Shown here: piece after piece, positions 55,132 to 63,867 of the stretch | How positions within the stretch are numbered: the stretch's first letter is position 1 | Layout: each line of letters begins with the position of its first letter | Origin: Salipiger mangrovisoli | Lineage (GTDB): Bacteria > Pseudomonadota > Alphaproteobacteria > Rhodobacterales > Rhodobacteraceae | Assembly: GCF_015223355.1 (NCBI RefSeq) | Contig: NZ_JADFFK010000008.1 | Coordinates: forward strand, 62,001 to 126,000 | Reading direction: 5' to 3' | DNA length: 64,000 bases | Program-made: the position numbers and the translations under genes | Notes under the pieces: model-generated | What the model was told of the DNA's origin: nothing | Seen by the model: the letters and a program-made list of their open reading frames with translations, nothing else | Databases searched by the model: none

Positions 55132-56018
55132 GGCGTGCGCCCCTTGAGCAGGGTGAAGGCATCTGCAAAGGCGTCGAGCGCGTTCGACGGCAGCACGATG
55201 GTCTGCTTGCCGTCGCCCTTGCCGAGCGCCACCAGTGCCTCGACCTGCTTCAGCGCCACCTGGTACTGCGCCGCCTCGAGCCCGTTCTGGGCGATCGCCT
55301 CGGCCACCACCTGCGTGGCGTAAGCCTCGGCCTCGGCCGAGATGCGGCGCGCCTTGGCGGCCTGCTGCGCGGCATAGAGATCGGCGTCGGCGGCCAGTTC
55401 AACGGCGCGCTTGCGGCCCTCGGCCTCGGTCACCTGGGCACGGCGGGCGCGTTCGGCGTTGAGTTGCTGGAGCATGGCGTCACGGGTCTGCTGGTCGAGG
55501 TTCACGTCGAGGATCTCGGCCCGCGTCACCTCGATGCCCCAGTTGTCCACCGCGTCCTCGACATTGCCCTTGATGGTCGAGATCAGCGCGGCGCGGTTCG
55601 ACTGCACCTCGTCGAGCTCCATCTTGCCGATCTCGGCGCGGACGATGCCGGCGACAGTGGTGGCGATGGCGGCATCGACGTCGCGGATGCGGTAGACGGT
55701 CTTTTCCGGCTCGAGGATGCGGTAGAACACCGAGGTTTCGACCTGCACCAGCACGTTGTCGGCGGTGATCGCATCCTGGCTGGCGTTGGGCAGCTGGCGT
55801 TCGAGGATCGAGACCTTGTGCGCCACCCGGTCGAGGAAGGGCACGATGAAGTTGATCCCCGGCCCGAGCACCGCGCGCAGCCGTCCGAAGCGCTCGACCA
55901 CGTGTTTCTCGGCCTGCGGCACGATGCGGACCCCGAGCACCACGCAGAGGATCACGAAGGCGGCGAGCAGCAGGATCACGAGATTGCCGCCCACCAGGTC
56001 CAGTATCAGCTCGTCCAC
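55128..56018 (-). CDS. SPFH domain protein (stomatin/QmcA-like)
   Basis: A 296-residue membrane-anchored protein with an N-terminal helix (about 11-31) and an SPFH/PHB domain, beginning RIVPQAEKHVVERFGR, with TRAEILDVNLDQQTR later. A heptad-like helical region follows. Such proteins form oligomeric cages or scaffolds that regulate membrane proteases such as FtsH. The ATG is at 56018. It is co-encoded with the NfeD-like gene. Confidence 0.88.
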   Translation of the reverse strand: MDELILDLVGGNLVILLLAAFVILCVVLGVRIVPQAEKHVVERFGRLRAVLGPGINFIVPFLDRVAHKVSILERQLPNASQDAITADNVLVQVETSVFYRILEPEKTVYRIRDVDAAIATTVAGIVRAEIGKMELDEVQSNRAALISTIKGNVEDAVDNWGIEVTRAEILDVNLDQQTRDAMLQQLNAERARRAQVTEAEGRKRAVELAADADLYAAQQAAKARRISAEAEAYATQVVAEAIAQNGLEAAQYQVALKQVEALVALGKGDGKQTIVLPSNALDAFADAFTLLKGRTP

Positions 56019-56084
56019 GGGCTACCCTCCCTTGCTGTCCGGCGCTGCCCCGAACGTGGGTCCGGCCGGTTCCGTCGGCCCGCA

Positions 56085-56144
56085 GGGGGCGCTGCCCCCT
56101 CGGCGCTGCGCGCCTTACCCCCGGGATATTTGTCCCTAGAAGAA
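56085..56144 (+). repeat. Dispersed 27-bp repeat with two preceding hairpins
   Basis: GGGGGC-GCT-GCCCCC (56085-56099) and GGCGC-TGC-GCGCC (56102-56114) precede a 27-mer at 56118-56144 that contains CGGGATATTTGTCCCTAGAA. Layout is the same as at 39723 and 47509. Confidence 0.8.
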
Positions 56145-56293
56145 ACGCCTTGCGGCCATTTATGCACCGGCTGAGGACGCAGGGAAAGGACAAGCTCGTG
56201 CCGCGCTCACGTGGCGCGCACGCAGCTGTGCCAGGGCGTTCTGGGAACTGTGCGGCGGATCACGGCGTTTCTTGGGCAATCAGGAGACACGCC

Positions 56294-56602
56294 ATGACCG
56301 AGATGCGCACACAGATCGGCGAGATGCGCTACAATGCCGCCGAGGAACAATTCGAAGCCCTAGTGACCTTTCACAGCGATGCCGGAAGGGTTCGGCTCGC
56401 CAGCACCTTCAAGGCCCCGGTGACCACCCCGCCGGAGGTCGCCGAGCGGGTGCTGATGTCGCGCGCGCTGGGGTTGCTGGACCGCGAGGGCACCCTGCAG
56501 GCGCGCACCGCGCCGCTGCCCTCGGAGCGCCAGCGGCGGCCGCGCGACGCGGCACCGCGCAAGGAGGGCTTTGCCTGGCTGTCGATCTTCCGCGCCGCCT
56601 GA
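56294..56602 (+). CDS. Small conserved-looking protein of unknown function
   Basis: A 102-residue cytoplasmic protein whose N-terminal two thirds could be a small alpha/beta fold (MRYNAAEEQFEALVTFHS). A basic C-terminal end with many arginines follows. AGGAGA precedes the ATG at 56294. It is convergent with the NUDIX gene. I do not recognise the family. Confidence 0.6.
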   Translation: MTEMRTQIGEMRYNAAEEQFEALVTFHSDAGRVRLASTFKAPVTTPPEVAERVLMSRALGLLDREGTLQARTAPLPSERQRRPRDAAPRKEGFAWLSIFRAA

Positions 56603-56630
56603 GGCGTGCCGGCCGCGCCGGGCACGCAGA

Positions 56631-57029
56631 TCAGCCGGCGGCGCGCAGGTCCATGTAGCCGCGCAGCATGGTGCGGAAATGCGGGATGGCGTCCTCGCGG
56701 GAGATGAACTCCTCGGGGCTCATCATCATCCAGCTGTCGCCTTCCCCGCCCCAGACCACGTCGCCGACGCGCTCGGCCGGCAGGTGCGCCGCAAAGTACC
56801 ACAGGCCGTCGTGCAGCTTTTGCCAGCTCAGCGCTTCGGGCGGCAGCGTGAGCCCGACCTCCTCCACCGTCTCGCGCAGCGCGCAGTCGATGCCGGTCTC
56901 GCCGGGTTCGCGCGCGCCGCCGGGAAAGTCGAGATAGCCCGGCCAGGGAATGCCCTCGGCATGGTCGCGCCGCAGGATGAGCAGATCGTCACCGAGAAAC
57001 AGGATGAGCTTTGCGCCTCTGAACTCCAT
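56631..57029 (-). CDS. NUDIX hydrolase
   Basis: A 132-residue pyrophosphohydrolase with a complete NUDIX box, GGAREPGETGIDCALRE followed by TVEEVGL. Substrate may be an oxidised nucleotide or sugar nucleotide; not decidable. Start ATG 57029 has GGAGG four bases upstream, which rules out the longer frame from 57110. It is divergent from dinB with an 80-bp gap. Confidence 0.88.
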   Translation of the reverse strand: MEFRGAKLILFLGDDLLILRRDHAEGIPWPGYLDFPGGAREPGETGIDCALRETVEEVGLTLPPEALSWQKLHDGLWYFAAHLPAERVGDVVWGGEGDSWMMMSPEEFISREDAIPHFRTMLRGYMDLRAAG

Positions 57030-57108
57030 CTTACCTCCGGGCAATGGCACTGGCACGCGGGATTGGCGTATACTGCCGAGGTAACACCTGTTGCCGGAAT
57101 TGCCACCC

Positions 57109-58362
57109 ATGCCCGCGCTGTGCCGCGATTGCCTTGCCGAATTCGATCACGGAACGCGCTGCCCCTCGTGCGGCCGCCCGCGGATCGTGCGCCATGACGA
57201 GCTGTGGGACCTCTCCATCGCGCACATGGACTGCGACGCCTTCTATGCCACGGTCGAGAAACGCGAGAATCCGGAGCTTGCCGACAAGCCGGTGATCGTT
57301 GGCGGCGGCAAGCGGGGGGTCGTCTCCACCGCCTGCTACGTGGCGCGGATCCGCGGGGTGCGCTCGGCCATGCCGATGTTCCAGGCGTTGAAACTCTGCC
57401 CCGACGCGGTGGTGGTCAAGCCGCGGATGGAGCTTTACGTCGAGGTGTCCCGGCAGATCCGCGCACTGATGGAAGAGCTGACACCGGCGATCGAGCCGCT
57501 GTCGCTGGACGAGGCCTTTCTCGATCTCACCGGCACGGCGCGGCTGCACGGACATCCGCCGGCGGTGATGATGGCGCGGCTGGTCAAGCGGATGCGCGAG
57601 GAGCTCGGCGTCACCGGCTCGGTTGGCCTGTCGCACAACAAGTTCCTGGCCAAGATCGCCTCGGACCTCGACAAGCCGCATGGCTTCTCGGTGATCGGCA
57701 AGGCCGAGACCGGCGCCTTCCTGCGGCCGAAGCCGGTGCGGCTGATCTGGGGGGTCGGCATGGCCTCGCAGGAAGCGCTGGAGCGGGCGGGGATCCGCAC
57801 ATTCGAGGACCTGCTGCGCTGGGAACAGCGCGATCTCATCGCCCGCTTCGGATCGATGGGGCAGCGGCTGTGGCACCTGGCGCGCGGCGAGGACACGCGG
57901 CGGGTGACGCGCGATGCCGCGATCAAGTCGATCTCGAACGAAACCACCTTCAACGAGGACACCGGCGATCACGACCTGCTCGACGGGCACCTGTGGCGGA
58001 TGTGCGAGAAGGTCTCGGACCGCGCCAAGGCCAAGGGGCTTGCCGGGCGCGTGGTGACGCTGAAGGTCAAGCGCGCCGACTTCAAGCTGATCACCCGGCG
58101 GCAATCTCTGGAGGATGCCACGCAGATGGCCGACCGCATCTACCGCGTCGCGCGCGGGATGCTCGACGGGCTGGAGCGGCAGGGGCCCTGGCGACTGCTG
58201 GGGGCGGGGATCTCCGAGCTGGTGCCGGCAGAGCAGGCGGACCGGGGCGGCGATCTTCTGGATCCCGATGCGGGCAGGCGCGCGGCGGCGGAACGGGCAA
58301 CGGATGCGATCCGCGCCCGCTTCGGCGATACGGCGATCGTGAAGGGCCGTGCGCTGCGCTGA
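57109..58362 (+). CDS. dinB: DNA polymerase IV with N-terminal zinc ribbon
   Basis: A 417-residue Y-family translesion polymerase. The catalytic residues are D41 (MDCDAFYA, with Y46 as the probable steric gate), D134 and E135 (LSLDEAFLD). Helix-hairpin-helix and little-finger domains follow, with normal spacing. An extra N-terminus of about 30 residues holds C5-x2-C8 and C18-x2-C21, a zinc-ribbon-like site that Escherichia coli DinB lacks. The ATG at 57109 is the first ATG; a TTG at 57091 would add six residues. Confidence 0.93.
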   Translation: MPALCRDCLAEFDHGTRCPSCGRPRIVRHDELWDLSIAHMDCDAFYATVEKRENPELADKPVIVGGGKRGVVSTACYVARIRGVRSAMPMFQALKLCPDAVVVKPRMELYVEVSRQIRALMEELTPAIEPLSLDEAFLDLTGTARLHGHPPAVMMARLVKRMREELGVTGSVGLSHNKFLAKIASDLDKPHGFSVIGKAETGAFLRPKPVRLIWGVGMASQEALERAGIRTFEDLLRWEQRDLIARFGSMGQRLWHLARGEDTRRVTRDAAIKSISNETTFNEDTGDHDLLDGHLWRMCEKVSDRAKAKGLAGRVVTLKVKRADFKLITRRQSLEDATQMADRIYRVARGMLDGLERQGPWRLLGAGISELVPAEQADRGGDLLDPDAGRRAAAERATDAIRARFGDTAIVKGRALR

Positions 58363-58365
58363 GAC

Positions 58366-58695
58366 CTAGCTGCCGCGGCTCAGCAGCTCGTCCTCTTCGT
58401 CTTCGGGGTCATAGCCGAGCGCTTCGAGGCCGGCCTCGAGGTTGTCGGCAAGATGCGGCGTGCCGATCAAGTAGTCGGCGGTCGGGGTCGAGGCCTCGGA
58501 GAGGGCGGTGCCATAGGCCTCTTCCCATTCGTCGGCATCGAAGGCATCGCGACCGATCCACATCACCGCGACAAGCGCGGCCTGTTCCTCTTCGCTCATG
58601 CGGTCGATGAAGCCGCGCAACTCGCCCTCGGCCCGATCGATCTCGCGGGCCATCAGGATCACGGCGGCAACCGTGCGGACGCTGATTTCTTCCAT
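58366..58695 (-). CDS. DUF3775 family protein
   Basis: A 109-residue acidic cytoplasmic protein, mostly helical, with MSEEEQAALVAVMWIGRDAF and a C-terminal YLIGTPHLADNLEAGLEALG, matching the DUF3775 pattern as I recall it. Function unknown. AGGAGA lies nine bases before the ATG at 58695. It is convergent with dinB, with only three bases between the stop codons. Confidence 0.7.
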   Translation of the reverse strand: MEEISVRTVAAVILMAREIDRAEGELRGFIDRMSEEEQAALVAVMWIGRDAFDADEWEEAYGTALSEASTPTADYLIGTPHLADNLEAGLEALGYDPEDEEDELLSRGS

Positions 58696-58785
58696 GGCGC
58701 GTCTCCTTTCATCGCGCACACCATGGAGAAAAGCGTACACCCCGACCTTGATCTGCGACAAGCGGCGCGTGGCGGAGGCGGAAGA

Positions 58786-59802
58786 TCAGTAGGGCAGCGG
58801 CAGCGCGCGGTTCAGGAACTCGAGCGCGCCGGTCGCCAGCTGCTCATGCACCGCGGCGCGGGCCTCGGCGGTGCTGCCGCAGAGCGCCGGATCGCCGCCT
58901 TCTTCCTCAAGCAGCTTGGCGCCGCCGGGCGTGCAGAGGGCGAACAGATCGTAAAGCGCGGCACCCTGCAGCGGCTGCACCGCGATTCCGGTCTGGGTCG
59001 CGATCCGCGTCTCGCCGGGGACCGGCTGGTCGAGGCCGAAGATGCGCATGTCCGCGTTGTGCTCGGACAGGCTGTCCGGGCGGAACTCGGCGAGATACTC
59101 GGGCGCGATGGCCAGCGCCGCGCGCACCCGCGGATCGTGGCGGGGCAGGGTCAACGCCTGCGGATCGACATCGGCCGGATCGATGCCGCCTTCGGCGAAC
59201 CAGCCGCAGTCGGGCGAGGCATGGGCGGTCCAGCAGTTGAGCATGTAGGCCCCCTGATCGATCATCCCGCCGGCCAGCATCATCGCGGCGGTGCCGCCGA
59301 GCGCGAAACCGGCAACGGCGACGCGGGTTTCATCAATGCGCATCTGCCAGTCGGGATCGTTCAGCAGCAGGTCGAGCGCCTGCCCCAACTCCGCCGGGCG
59401 GCGCCAGATCTCACCAAGTGCCGAAGCCGGGTCGCGCGGACGCTGGCCACTGACCTCGGCAACGATGTAGCCGCCCTCGGCCAGCCGCGCTGCCAGCCAG
59501 GCACCGCTTTGCTCGGCTGAGCGGCGCCCGCCGTGCGAGAGCAGCACCAGCGGCAGCTTGCCGGGCATGGGAGAGGCTTCGCGCTGTGCGGGAGTGCCTT
59601 CGAAGACCGCGTTGCGGCCGACCAGCTCGGACGCACCGCCGCCGGTCTGTGACGGGTACCAGATGGTCATCGACACGCCGCGACCGAAGTTCGCCTCGGG
59701 GCGGATCAGGCTGCTGACGCCAACGCCGGTCTTGTCACCCGCGGCATAGCCGGGAGCTGCAAGAAGGGCCGCAAGCGCGAGGCCGGTCAGGCGGGCAAGC
59801 AT
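58786..59802 (-). CDS. Exported alpha/beta-hydrolase-fold protein lacking the nucleophile serine
   Basis: A 338-residue protein with a Sec signal (residues 1-20, cut near GYA). It belongs to the predicted dienelactone-hydrolase-like group: it has LVLLSHGG (oxyanion region) and the elbow VAVAGFALGG. In this group the elbow is normally GFSxGG; here residue 167 is alanine (codon GCG at 59304-59302). The rest of the fold looks intact. The protein may be a non-catalytic binder, or use another residue. It is 30 bp from the end of rmuC. Confidence 0.75.
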   Translation of the reverse strand: MLARLTGLALAALLAAPGYAAGDKTGVGVSSLIRPEANFGRGVSMTIWYPSQTGGGASELVGRNAVFEGTPAQREASPMPGKLPLVLLSHGGRRSAEQSGAWLAARLAEGGYIVAEVSGQRPRDPASALGEIWRRPAELGQALDLLLNDPDWQMRIDETRVAVAGFALGGTAAMMLAGGMIDQGAYMLNCWTAHASPDCGWFAEGGIDPADVDPQALTLPRHDPRVRAALAIAPEYLAEFRPDSLSEHNADMRIFGLDQPVPGETRIATQTGIAVQPLQGAALYDLFALCTPGGAKLLEEEGGDPALCGSTAEARAAVHEQLATGALEFLNRALPLPY

Positions 59803-59832
59803 CCGATTTTCCTTGTCGAGTCGGTCGATACG

Positions 59833-60972
59833 TCAGGTCTGCCGTGGCAATGGCACGATACGCCCCTCGGGCGCCAGATCTTCGAAATCAAAATTGTCGA
59901 GTTTTTGGGCACGTCGGCCCGCTTTCTCGGCGCTGACGCGGATCTCAGAAAGGTCGCGCGCGGCCATGCCGAAGTGACGGTCGAGGTTCTCGACGCGGCT
60001 TTCAAGGCGTTCGATGTCCTGGTGCAGCAGGCCCAGCTCGCGGCGGATCGCCCCGGCCTGCTCACGCATCCGGGCATCCTTGAGCACCGCGCGCAGCGTG
60101 TTCAGCGTCGCCATGCAGGTGGTCGGAGAGACGATCCAGACCCGCAGCGAAAAGCCCTCGCGCACCACCTCGGGGAAGCTGGCATGCAGCTCGGCGTAGA
60201 CCGCTTCGGAGGGCAGGAACATCAGCGCGCTGTCGGCGGTCTCGCCGTCGAGGATGTAGCGGTCCGAGATGTCGCGCAGGTGCTTGCGCACCGACATGCG
60301 GAAGGCCTGCCCGGCGCGCTGCTTGGCCTCGGGCGTTTCGGCGCGGCGCAGCATCTCGTAGGCCTCGAGCGGGAACTTGGCGTCGATGACGATATGGCCC
60401 GGCGGTTCCGGCAGCTTGATCAGGCAATCGGCGCGCCGCCCGTTCGAGAGCGTTGCCTGCATCGCGTAGGCGTCGGGGGGCAGCGCCTTGGAGACGATGT
60501 CGTTGAGCTGGATTTCCCCGAAGGCACCGCGCGTCTGCTTGTTCGACAGGATGTCCTGCAGCGACAGCACGTCACCCGAGAGCCTTGTGATGTTCTCCTG
60601 CGCCTGGTCGATGGTCTTCAGCCGTTCCTGCAGCTGGCCCAGCGAATGCGCGGTGCGGCGGGCGGTGCCGTGCAGGTTCTCGGACATGTTCTGCTGCACC
60701 TGCGCCAGCCGCTTTTCCATCAGTTGCAGCATGGCATTCTGGCTCTTCACCTGCGCCTCGGAGACGTGGTGCAGCCCGCCGGTGAGCCGTTCCTGCCCCT
60801 CGGACAGCGCCTGCACCCGCTGTGACAGCTGGCTGAGCGGGTAGCCGAGTCGCGCGGCACGGTTCGAGGCGCGGATCGCCATGATCATCAGGAGCGCGAG
60901 CACCGCCACGCCTGCGGCCATCCAGAGGCGCGGGTCGTCGAAGCCGATGGTCTGCCCGGCGATCTCGATCAT
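59833..60972 (-). CDS. rmuC: DNA recombination protein RmuC
   Basis: A 379-residue protein with an N-terminal membrane anchor (about 17-37), a long coiled-coil (about 45-140) and the RmuC nuclease-like domain from about 150 (QTRGAFGEIQLNDIVSKAL, then DAKFPLEAYEML). Family proteins limit short-sequence recombination. The ATG overlaps the mutL stop by four bases. The coupling to mutL suggests a shared role in genome stability. Confidence 0.92.
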   Translation of the reverse strand: MIEIAGQTIGFDDPRLWMAAGVAVLALLMIMAIRASNRAARLGYPLSQLSQRVQALSEGQERLTGGLHHVSEAQVKSQNAMLQLMEKRLAQVQQNMSENLHGTARRTAHSLGQLQERLKTIDQAQENITRLSGDVLSLQDILSNKQTRGAFGEIQLNDIVSKALPPDAYAMQATLSNGRRADCLIKLPEPPGHIVIDAKFPLEAYEMLRRAETPEAKQRAGQAFRMSVRKHLRDISDRYILDGETADSALMFLPSEAVYAELHASFPEVVREGFSLRVWIVSPTTCMATLNTLRAVLKDARMREQAGAIRRELGLLHQDIERLESRVENLDRHFGMAARDLSEIRVSAEKAGRRAQKLDNFDFEDLAPEGRIVPLPRQT

Positions 60973-62954
60973 GTGCGGCCGAACAGCCTCTCGATATCCG
61001 ACAGCTTCAGCTCCACGTAGGTGGGGCGGCCATGGTTGCACTGGCCGGAGTGGGGCGTGGCCTCCATCTCGCGCAGCAGGGCGTTCATCTCCTCGGCGCG
61101 CATCCGGCGGCCCGAGCGGATCGAGCCGTGGCAGGCGACGCGGCTGAGGATCGCCTCGAGCTTTTCCTGCACCAGCTGCGAGCTGCCGTAATCCGCCAGC
61201 TCGTCGAGGATGTCCCTGATCAGCGCCTCGGCATTGACCTCTCCGAGGATTGCCGGGGTCTCGCGCACCGCCAGCGCCGAGCCGCCGAAGGGCTCGACCG
61301 AGAGACCCATGCGCGCCAGCTCGTCGGCGATGTCGAGCAGACGGGACTGGTCGTCCTGCGACAGCTCGACGATCTCGGGGATCAGCAGCGCCTGCGCCGC
61401 GACGCCGCGCTCGGCCATCTGGCGCTTCAGCTTTTCATAGACCAGCCGCTCGTGGGCCGCGTGCTGGTCGACGATCACGATGCCGGTCTCGGTCTGGGCG
61501 ATGATGTAGTTCTCGTGCACCTGACCCCGCGCCGCGCCGAGCGGCAGGTGCGCGGCCTCGGGCTCGACCGCCGCGTCCTCGACGACGCGGCCCGACCAGC
61601 CGCCGCCCATCTCGGCGAAGCCCTGCGTCTGCGGCAGGCGCGGCGGGGCGGGGACGAAATTGGGGTTGGGGTCGGGCGCCTGCCCGGCATAGGCGGCGCT
61701 GCGTGCGCCCGCCGAGGGGCGGTCCATCTGGTAGATGCGCGGGCTGGTGACCCCCTCGGGGCGCGCGCCAAGCGGCGCGCCGCCGCCATAGGCGCCGAAG
61801 CTGTCGGTGTGCGAGGGCTGCTGGTGCAGCGGCAGCTGCCCGCCCGTGCCCATCAGCGGTCGAACCTCGGGCCGCAAGGCCGCCAGCGTGTCGGCGGCCA
61901 CGGTGCTCGAGGCGCGGTGCCCGGCCCCGGCGAGCGCGTGGCGCAGCGCCGAGACGATGAGCCCGCGCACCAGCCCCGGCTCGCGGAAGCGGACCTCGGA
62001 CTTGGCCGGGTGCACGTTGACGTCCACCAGATGCGGGTCGCAGTCGACGAAGAGCGCCACCGCCGGGTGCCGGTCGCGGCTCAGGTAATCGGCATAGGCG
62101 CCGCGCAGCGCGCCGTAGAGCAGCTTGTCCTGCACCGGGCGGCCGTTGACGAAGAGGTGCTGTGCCACGGAAGAGCCGCGCGAATAGGTCGGCAGGGCGG
62201 CGTAGCCGGTCAGCCGGAAGCCATCGCGCTCGGCGTCGATGGCCAGCGCATTGTCGGTGAACTCGGCGCCCAGCACCTGTGCCAGCCGACCCCGCAGCGC
62301 GTCGAAGAGATCGCCCGAGACGGCGTCGGCGCGGAAATTCACCCGATCCTTGCCCTGCGAGACATCGCGCAGGGTGAAGCCCACCGAGGGCTCGGCCATG
62401 GCGAGACGTTTCATCACGTCCGAGATCGACATCATCTCGGCGCGGTCGGTGCGCAGGAACTTCAGGCGTGCCGGGGTGGCAAAGAAGAGATCGCGCAGCG
62501 TCACCACCGTGCCGGGGTTCAGCGCCGCCGGTTTCACCGCGCCCATCTGCCCGCCGGAGACCGCGATCTCGGCCCCGTCCTGCCCGGCGACACGGCTCTG
62601 GATGGTCAGCCGGCCGACAGCGCCGAGCGAAGGAAGCGCCTCGCCGCGAAAGCCGAAGCTGTGGATGTTCAGCAGGTCCGAGCCATCGATCTTCGACGTG
62701 GCATGGCGCGACAGCGCCATTGGCAGCTCGTCCGGCCCCATGCCGCAGCCGTCGTCGCTGACCCGGATCAGGGTCTTGCCGCCGTCGGCGATCTCGACGG
62801 TGACGCGGGTGGCCCCGGCGTCGATGGCGTTCTCCACCAGCTCCTTGACCGCCGAGGCCGGGCGCTCGACCACCTCGCCGGCGGCGATGCGATTGATGGC
62901 GGCCTCGTCGAGCTGCCGAATGACGGGACGCATATTGGGGCTGTGGGTGTTCAT
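60969..62954 (-). CDS. mutL: DNA mismatch repair protein MutL
   Basis: A 661-residue repair factor. The N-terminal GHKL ATPase has NRIAAGEVVERPASAVKEL and DDGCGMG and GFRGEALPS. The central region is proline- and glycine-rich linker. The C-terminal dimerisation domain has the latent-endonuclease motif DQHAAHERLVYEKL (DQHA-x2-E-x4-E) and a variant CNHGRP where the family usually has CPHGRP. It is thus of the nicking type found outside enterobacteria. The ATG at 62954 is used; 62933 is a possible second start. Confidence 0.95.
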   Translation of the reverse strand: MNTHSPNMRPVIRQLDEAAINRIAAGEVVERPASAVKELVENAIDAGATRVTVEIADGGKTLIRVSDDGCGMGPDELPMALSRHATSKIDGSDLLNIHSFGFRGEALPSLGAVGRLTIQSRVAGQDGAEIAVSGGQMGAVKPAALNPGTVVTLRDLFFATPARLKFLRTDRAEMMSISDVMKRLAMAEPSVGFTLRDVSQGKDRVNFRADAVSGDLFDALRGRLAQVLGAEFTDNALAIDAERDGFRLTGYAALPTYSRGSSVAQHLFVNGRPVQDKLLYGALRGAYADYLSRDRHPAVALFVDCDPHLVDVNVHPAKSEVRFREPGLVRGLIVSALRHALAGAGHRASSTVAADTLAALRPEVRPLMGTGGQLPLHQQPSHTDSFGAYGGGAPLGARPEGVTSPRIYQMDRPSAGARSAAYAGQAPDPNPNFVPAPPRLPQTQGFAEMGGGWSGRVVEDAAVEPEAAHLPLGAARGQVHENYIIAQTETGIVIVDQHAAHERLVYEKLKRQMAERGVAAQALLIPEIVELSQDDQSRLLDIADELARMGLSVEPFGGSALAVRETPAILGEVNAEALIRDILDELADYGSSQLVQEKLEAILSRVACHGSIRSGRRMRAEEMNALLREMEATPHSGQCNHGRPTYVELKLSDIERLFGRT

Positions 62955-63014
62955 GCCACCATACCTAGCAGGGATTTCGCGATTCTGGAACGGTCTGCGC
63001 CGGTGGCGGAGCGT

Positions 63015-63491
63015 TCAGTCCGCCGCCAGCGACGCGGCCCGACCGCCGGAGACCTCTAGCGCATCGGCAGGGGTGACCACCACCATCAATCCACGCCTTC
63101 CACCGTTCAGCACGATCCGCTCGGCCTTCATCGCCGCCGCCTCGAAGGCCACGGGCGCGCGCTTCTTCTGTCCGAAGGGGCTGATCCCGCCGGTGTGCAT
63201 GCCGGTCAGCCGCTCGGCCTTGGCGGGATCCATCATCTGCGCCGACTTGCCGCCGAAGGCGCTGGCGACGCGCTTCATCGACAGCGTCGCGCCCGAGGGC
63301 ACCACCGCGCAGCAGGGTTTTCCATCGACCTCGACCATCAGCGTCTTCAGCACCCTCTCGGGATCCCAGCCAATCGCCTCGGCGGCATGCAGCCCGATCT
63401 GCGCCTGCCCGGAGACGTAGTCGTATTCCAGCAGCTCGAAATCCACCTTGGCGCGCCCCAGCGCCTGCGTCGCGGGTGTGCCCTTGCTCAT
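63015..63491 (-). CDS. YbaK/EbsC family aminoacyl-tRNA deacylase
   Basis: A 158-residue editing-domain protein, probably Cys-tRNA(Pro)/Cys-tRNA(Cys) deacylase. It has the conserved lysine in KTLMVEVDGK and the GGISPFGQKKRAPV loop typical of YbaK. It begins MSKGTPATQALGRAKVDF. The ATG at 63491 is favoured over the longer frame from 63539. It follows the DUF4186 gene by 10 bp. Confidence 0.9.
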   Translation of the reverse strand: MSKGTPATQALGRAKVDFELLEYDYVSGQAQIGLHAAEAIGWDPERVLKTLMVEVDGKPCCAVVPSGATLSMKRVASAFGGKSAQMMDPAKAERLTGMHTGGISPFGQKKRAPVAFEAAAMKAERIVLNGGRRGLMVVVTPADALEVSGGRAASLAAD

Positions 63492-63501
63492 GCCGAGACC
63501 C

Positions 63502-63867
63502 TCATGCCCGATACCCCATCTGCCGGTCGATCCACGCAAGGATCACCCCGACCACCTGCGCCTGTTCCTCGTCGCTCAAGGCGCGCCCCGCCGCCAGCCC
63601 GTGCCACTTCGCAAGGCAGCCGCGGCAGCAGGTGGCCGTGGCGTGCTGGGCGACAAACACCGGGTGGCCACGCATGGGCGTCTGCTTGCCGTCGTTTCTC
63701 GGCTGCGCCGGGGCGAGCCGCTCGGCGATGAAGTCGCGCGCGTGCAGGAGGATCACCGCGCGGCCCTTCTCGTCGGCATAGGTGCGCTCCTTCGGGCCAA
63801 GCCGGAACCGGCTGCGGAAGCTCGAACGCGCCAGCCGCGCAAAGAGGCGGTCCGGCGCGGCGCTCAT
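63502..63867 (-). CDS. DUF4186 family protein
   Basis: A 121-residue cytoplasmic protein with the DUF4186 blocks RSSFRSRFRLGPKE, NDGKQTPMRGHPVF and QHATATCCRGCLAKWH. The cysteine-rich CCRGC could bind a metal. Function is not known. Its ATG overlaps the stop of the upstream IMPACT-family gene by four bases. Confidence 0.8.
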   Translation of the reverse strand: MSAAPDRLFARLARSSFRSRFRLGPKERTYADEKGRAVILLHARDFIAERLAPAQPRNDGKQTPMRGHPVFVAQHATATCCRGCLAKWHGLAAGRALSDEEQAQVVGVILAWIDRQMGYRA

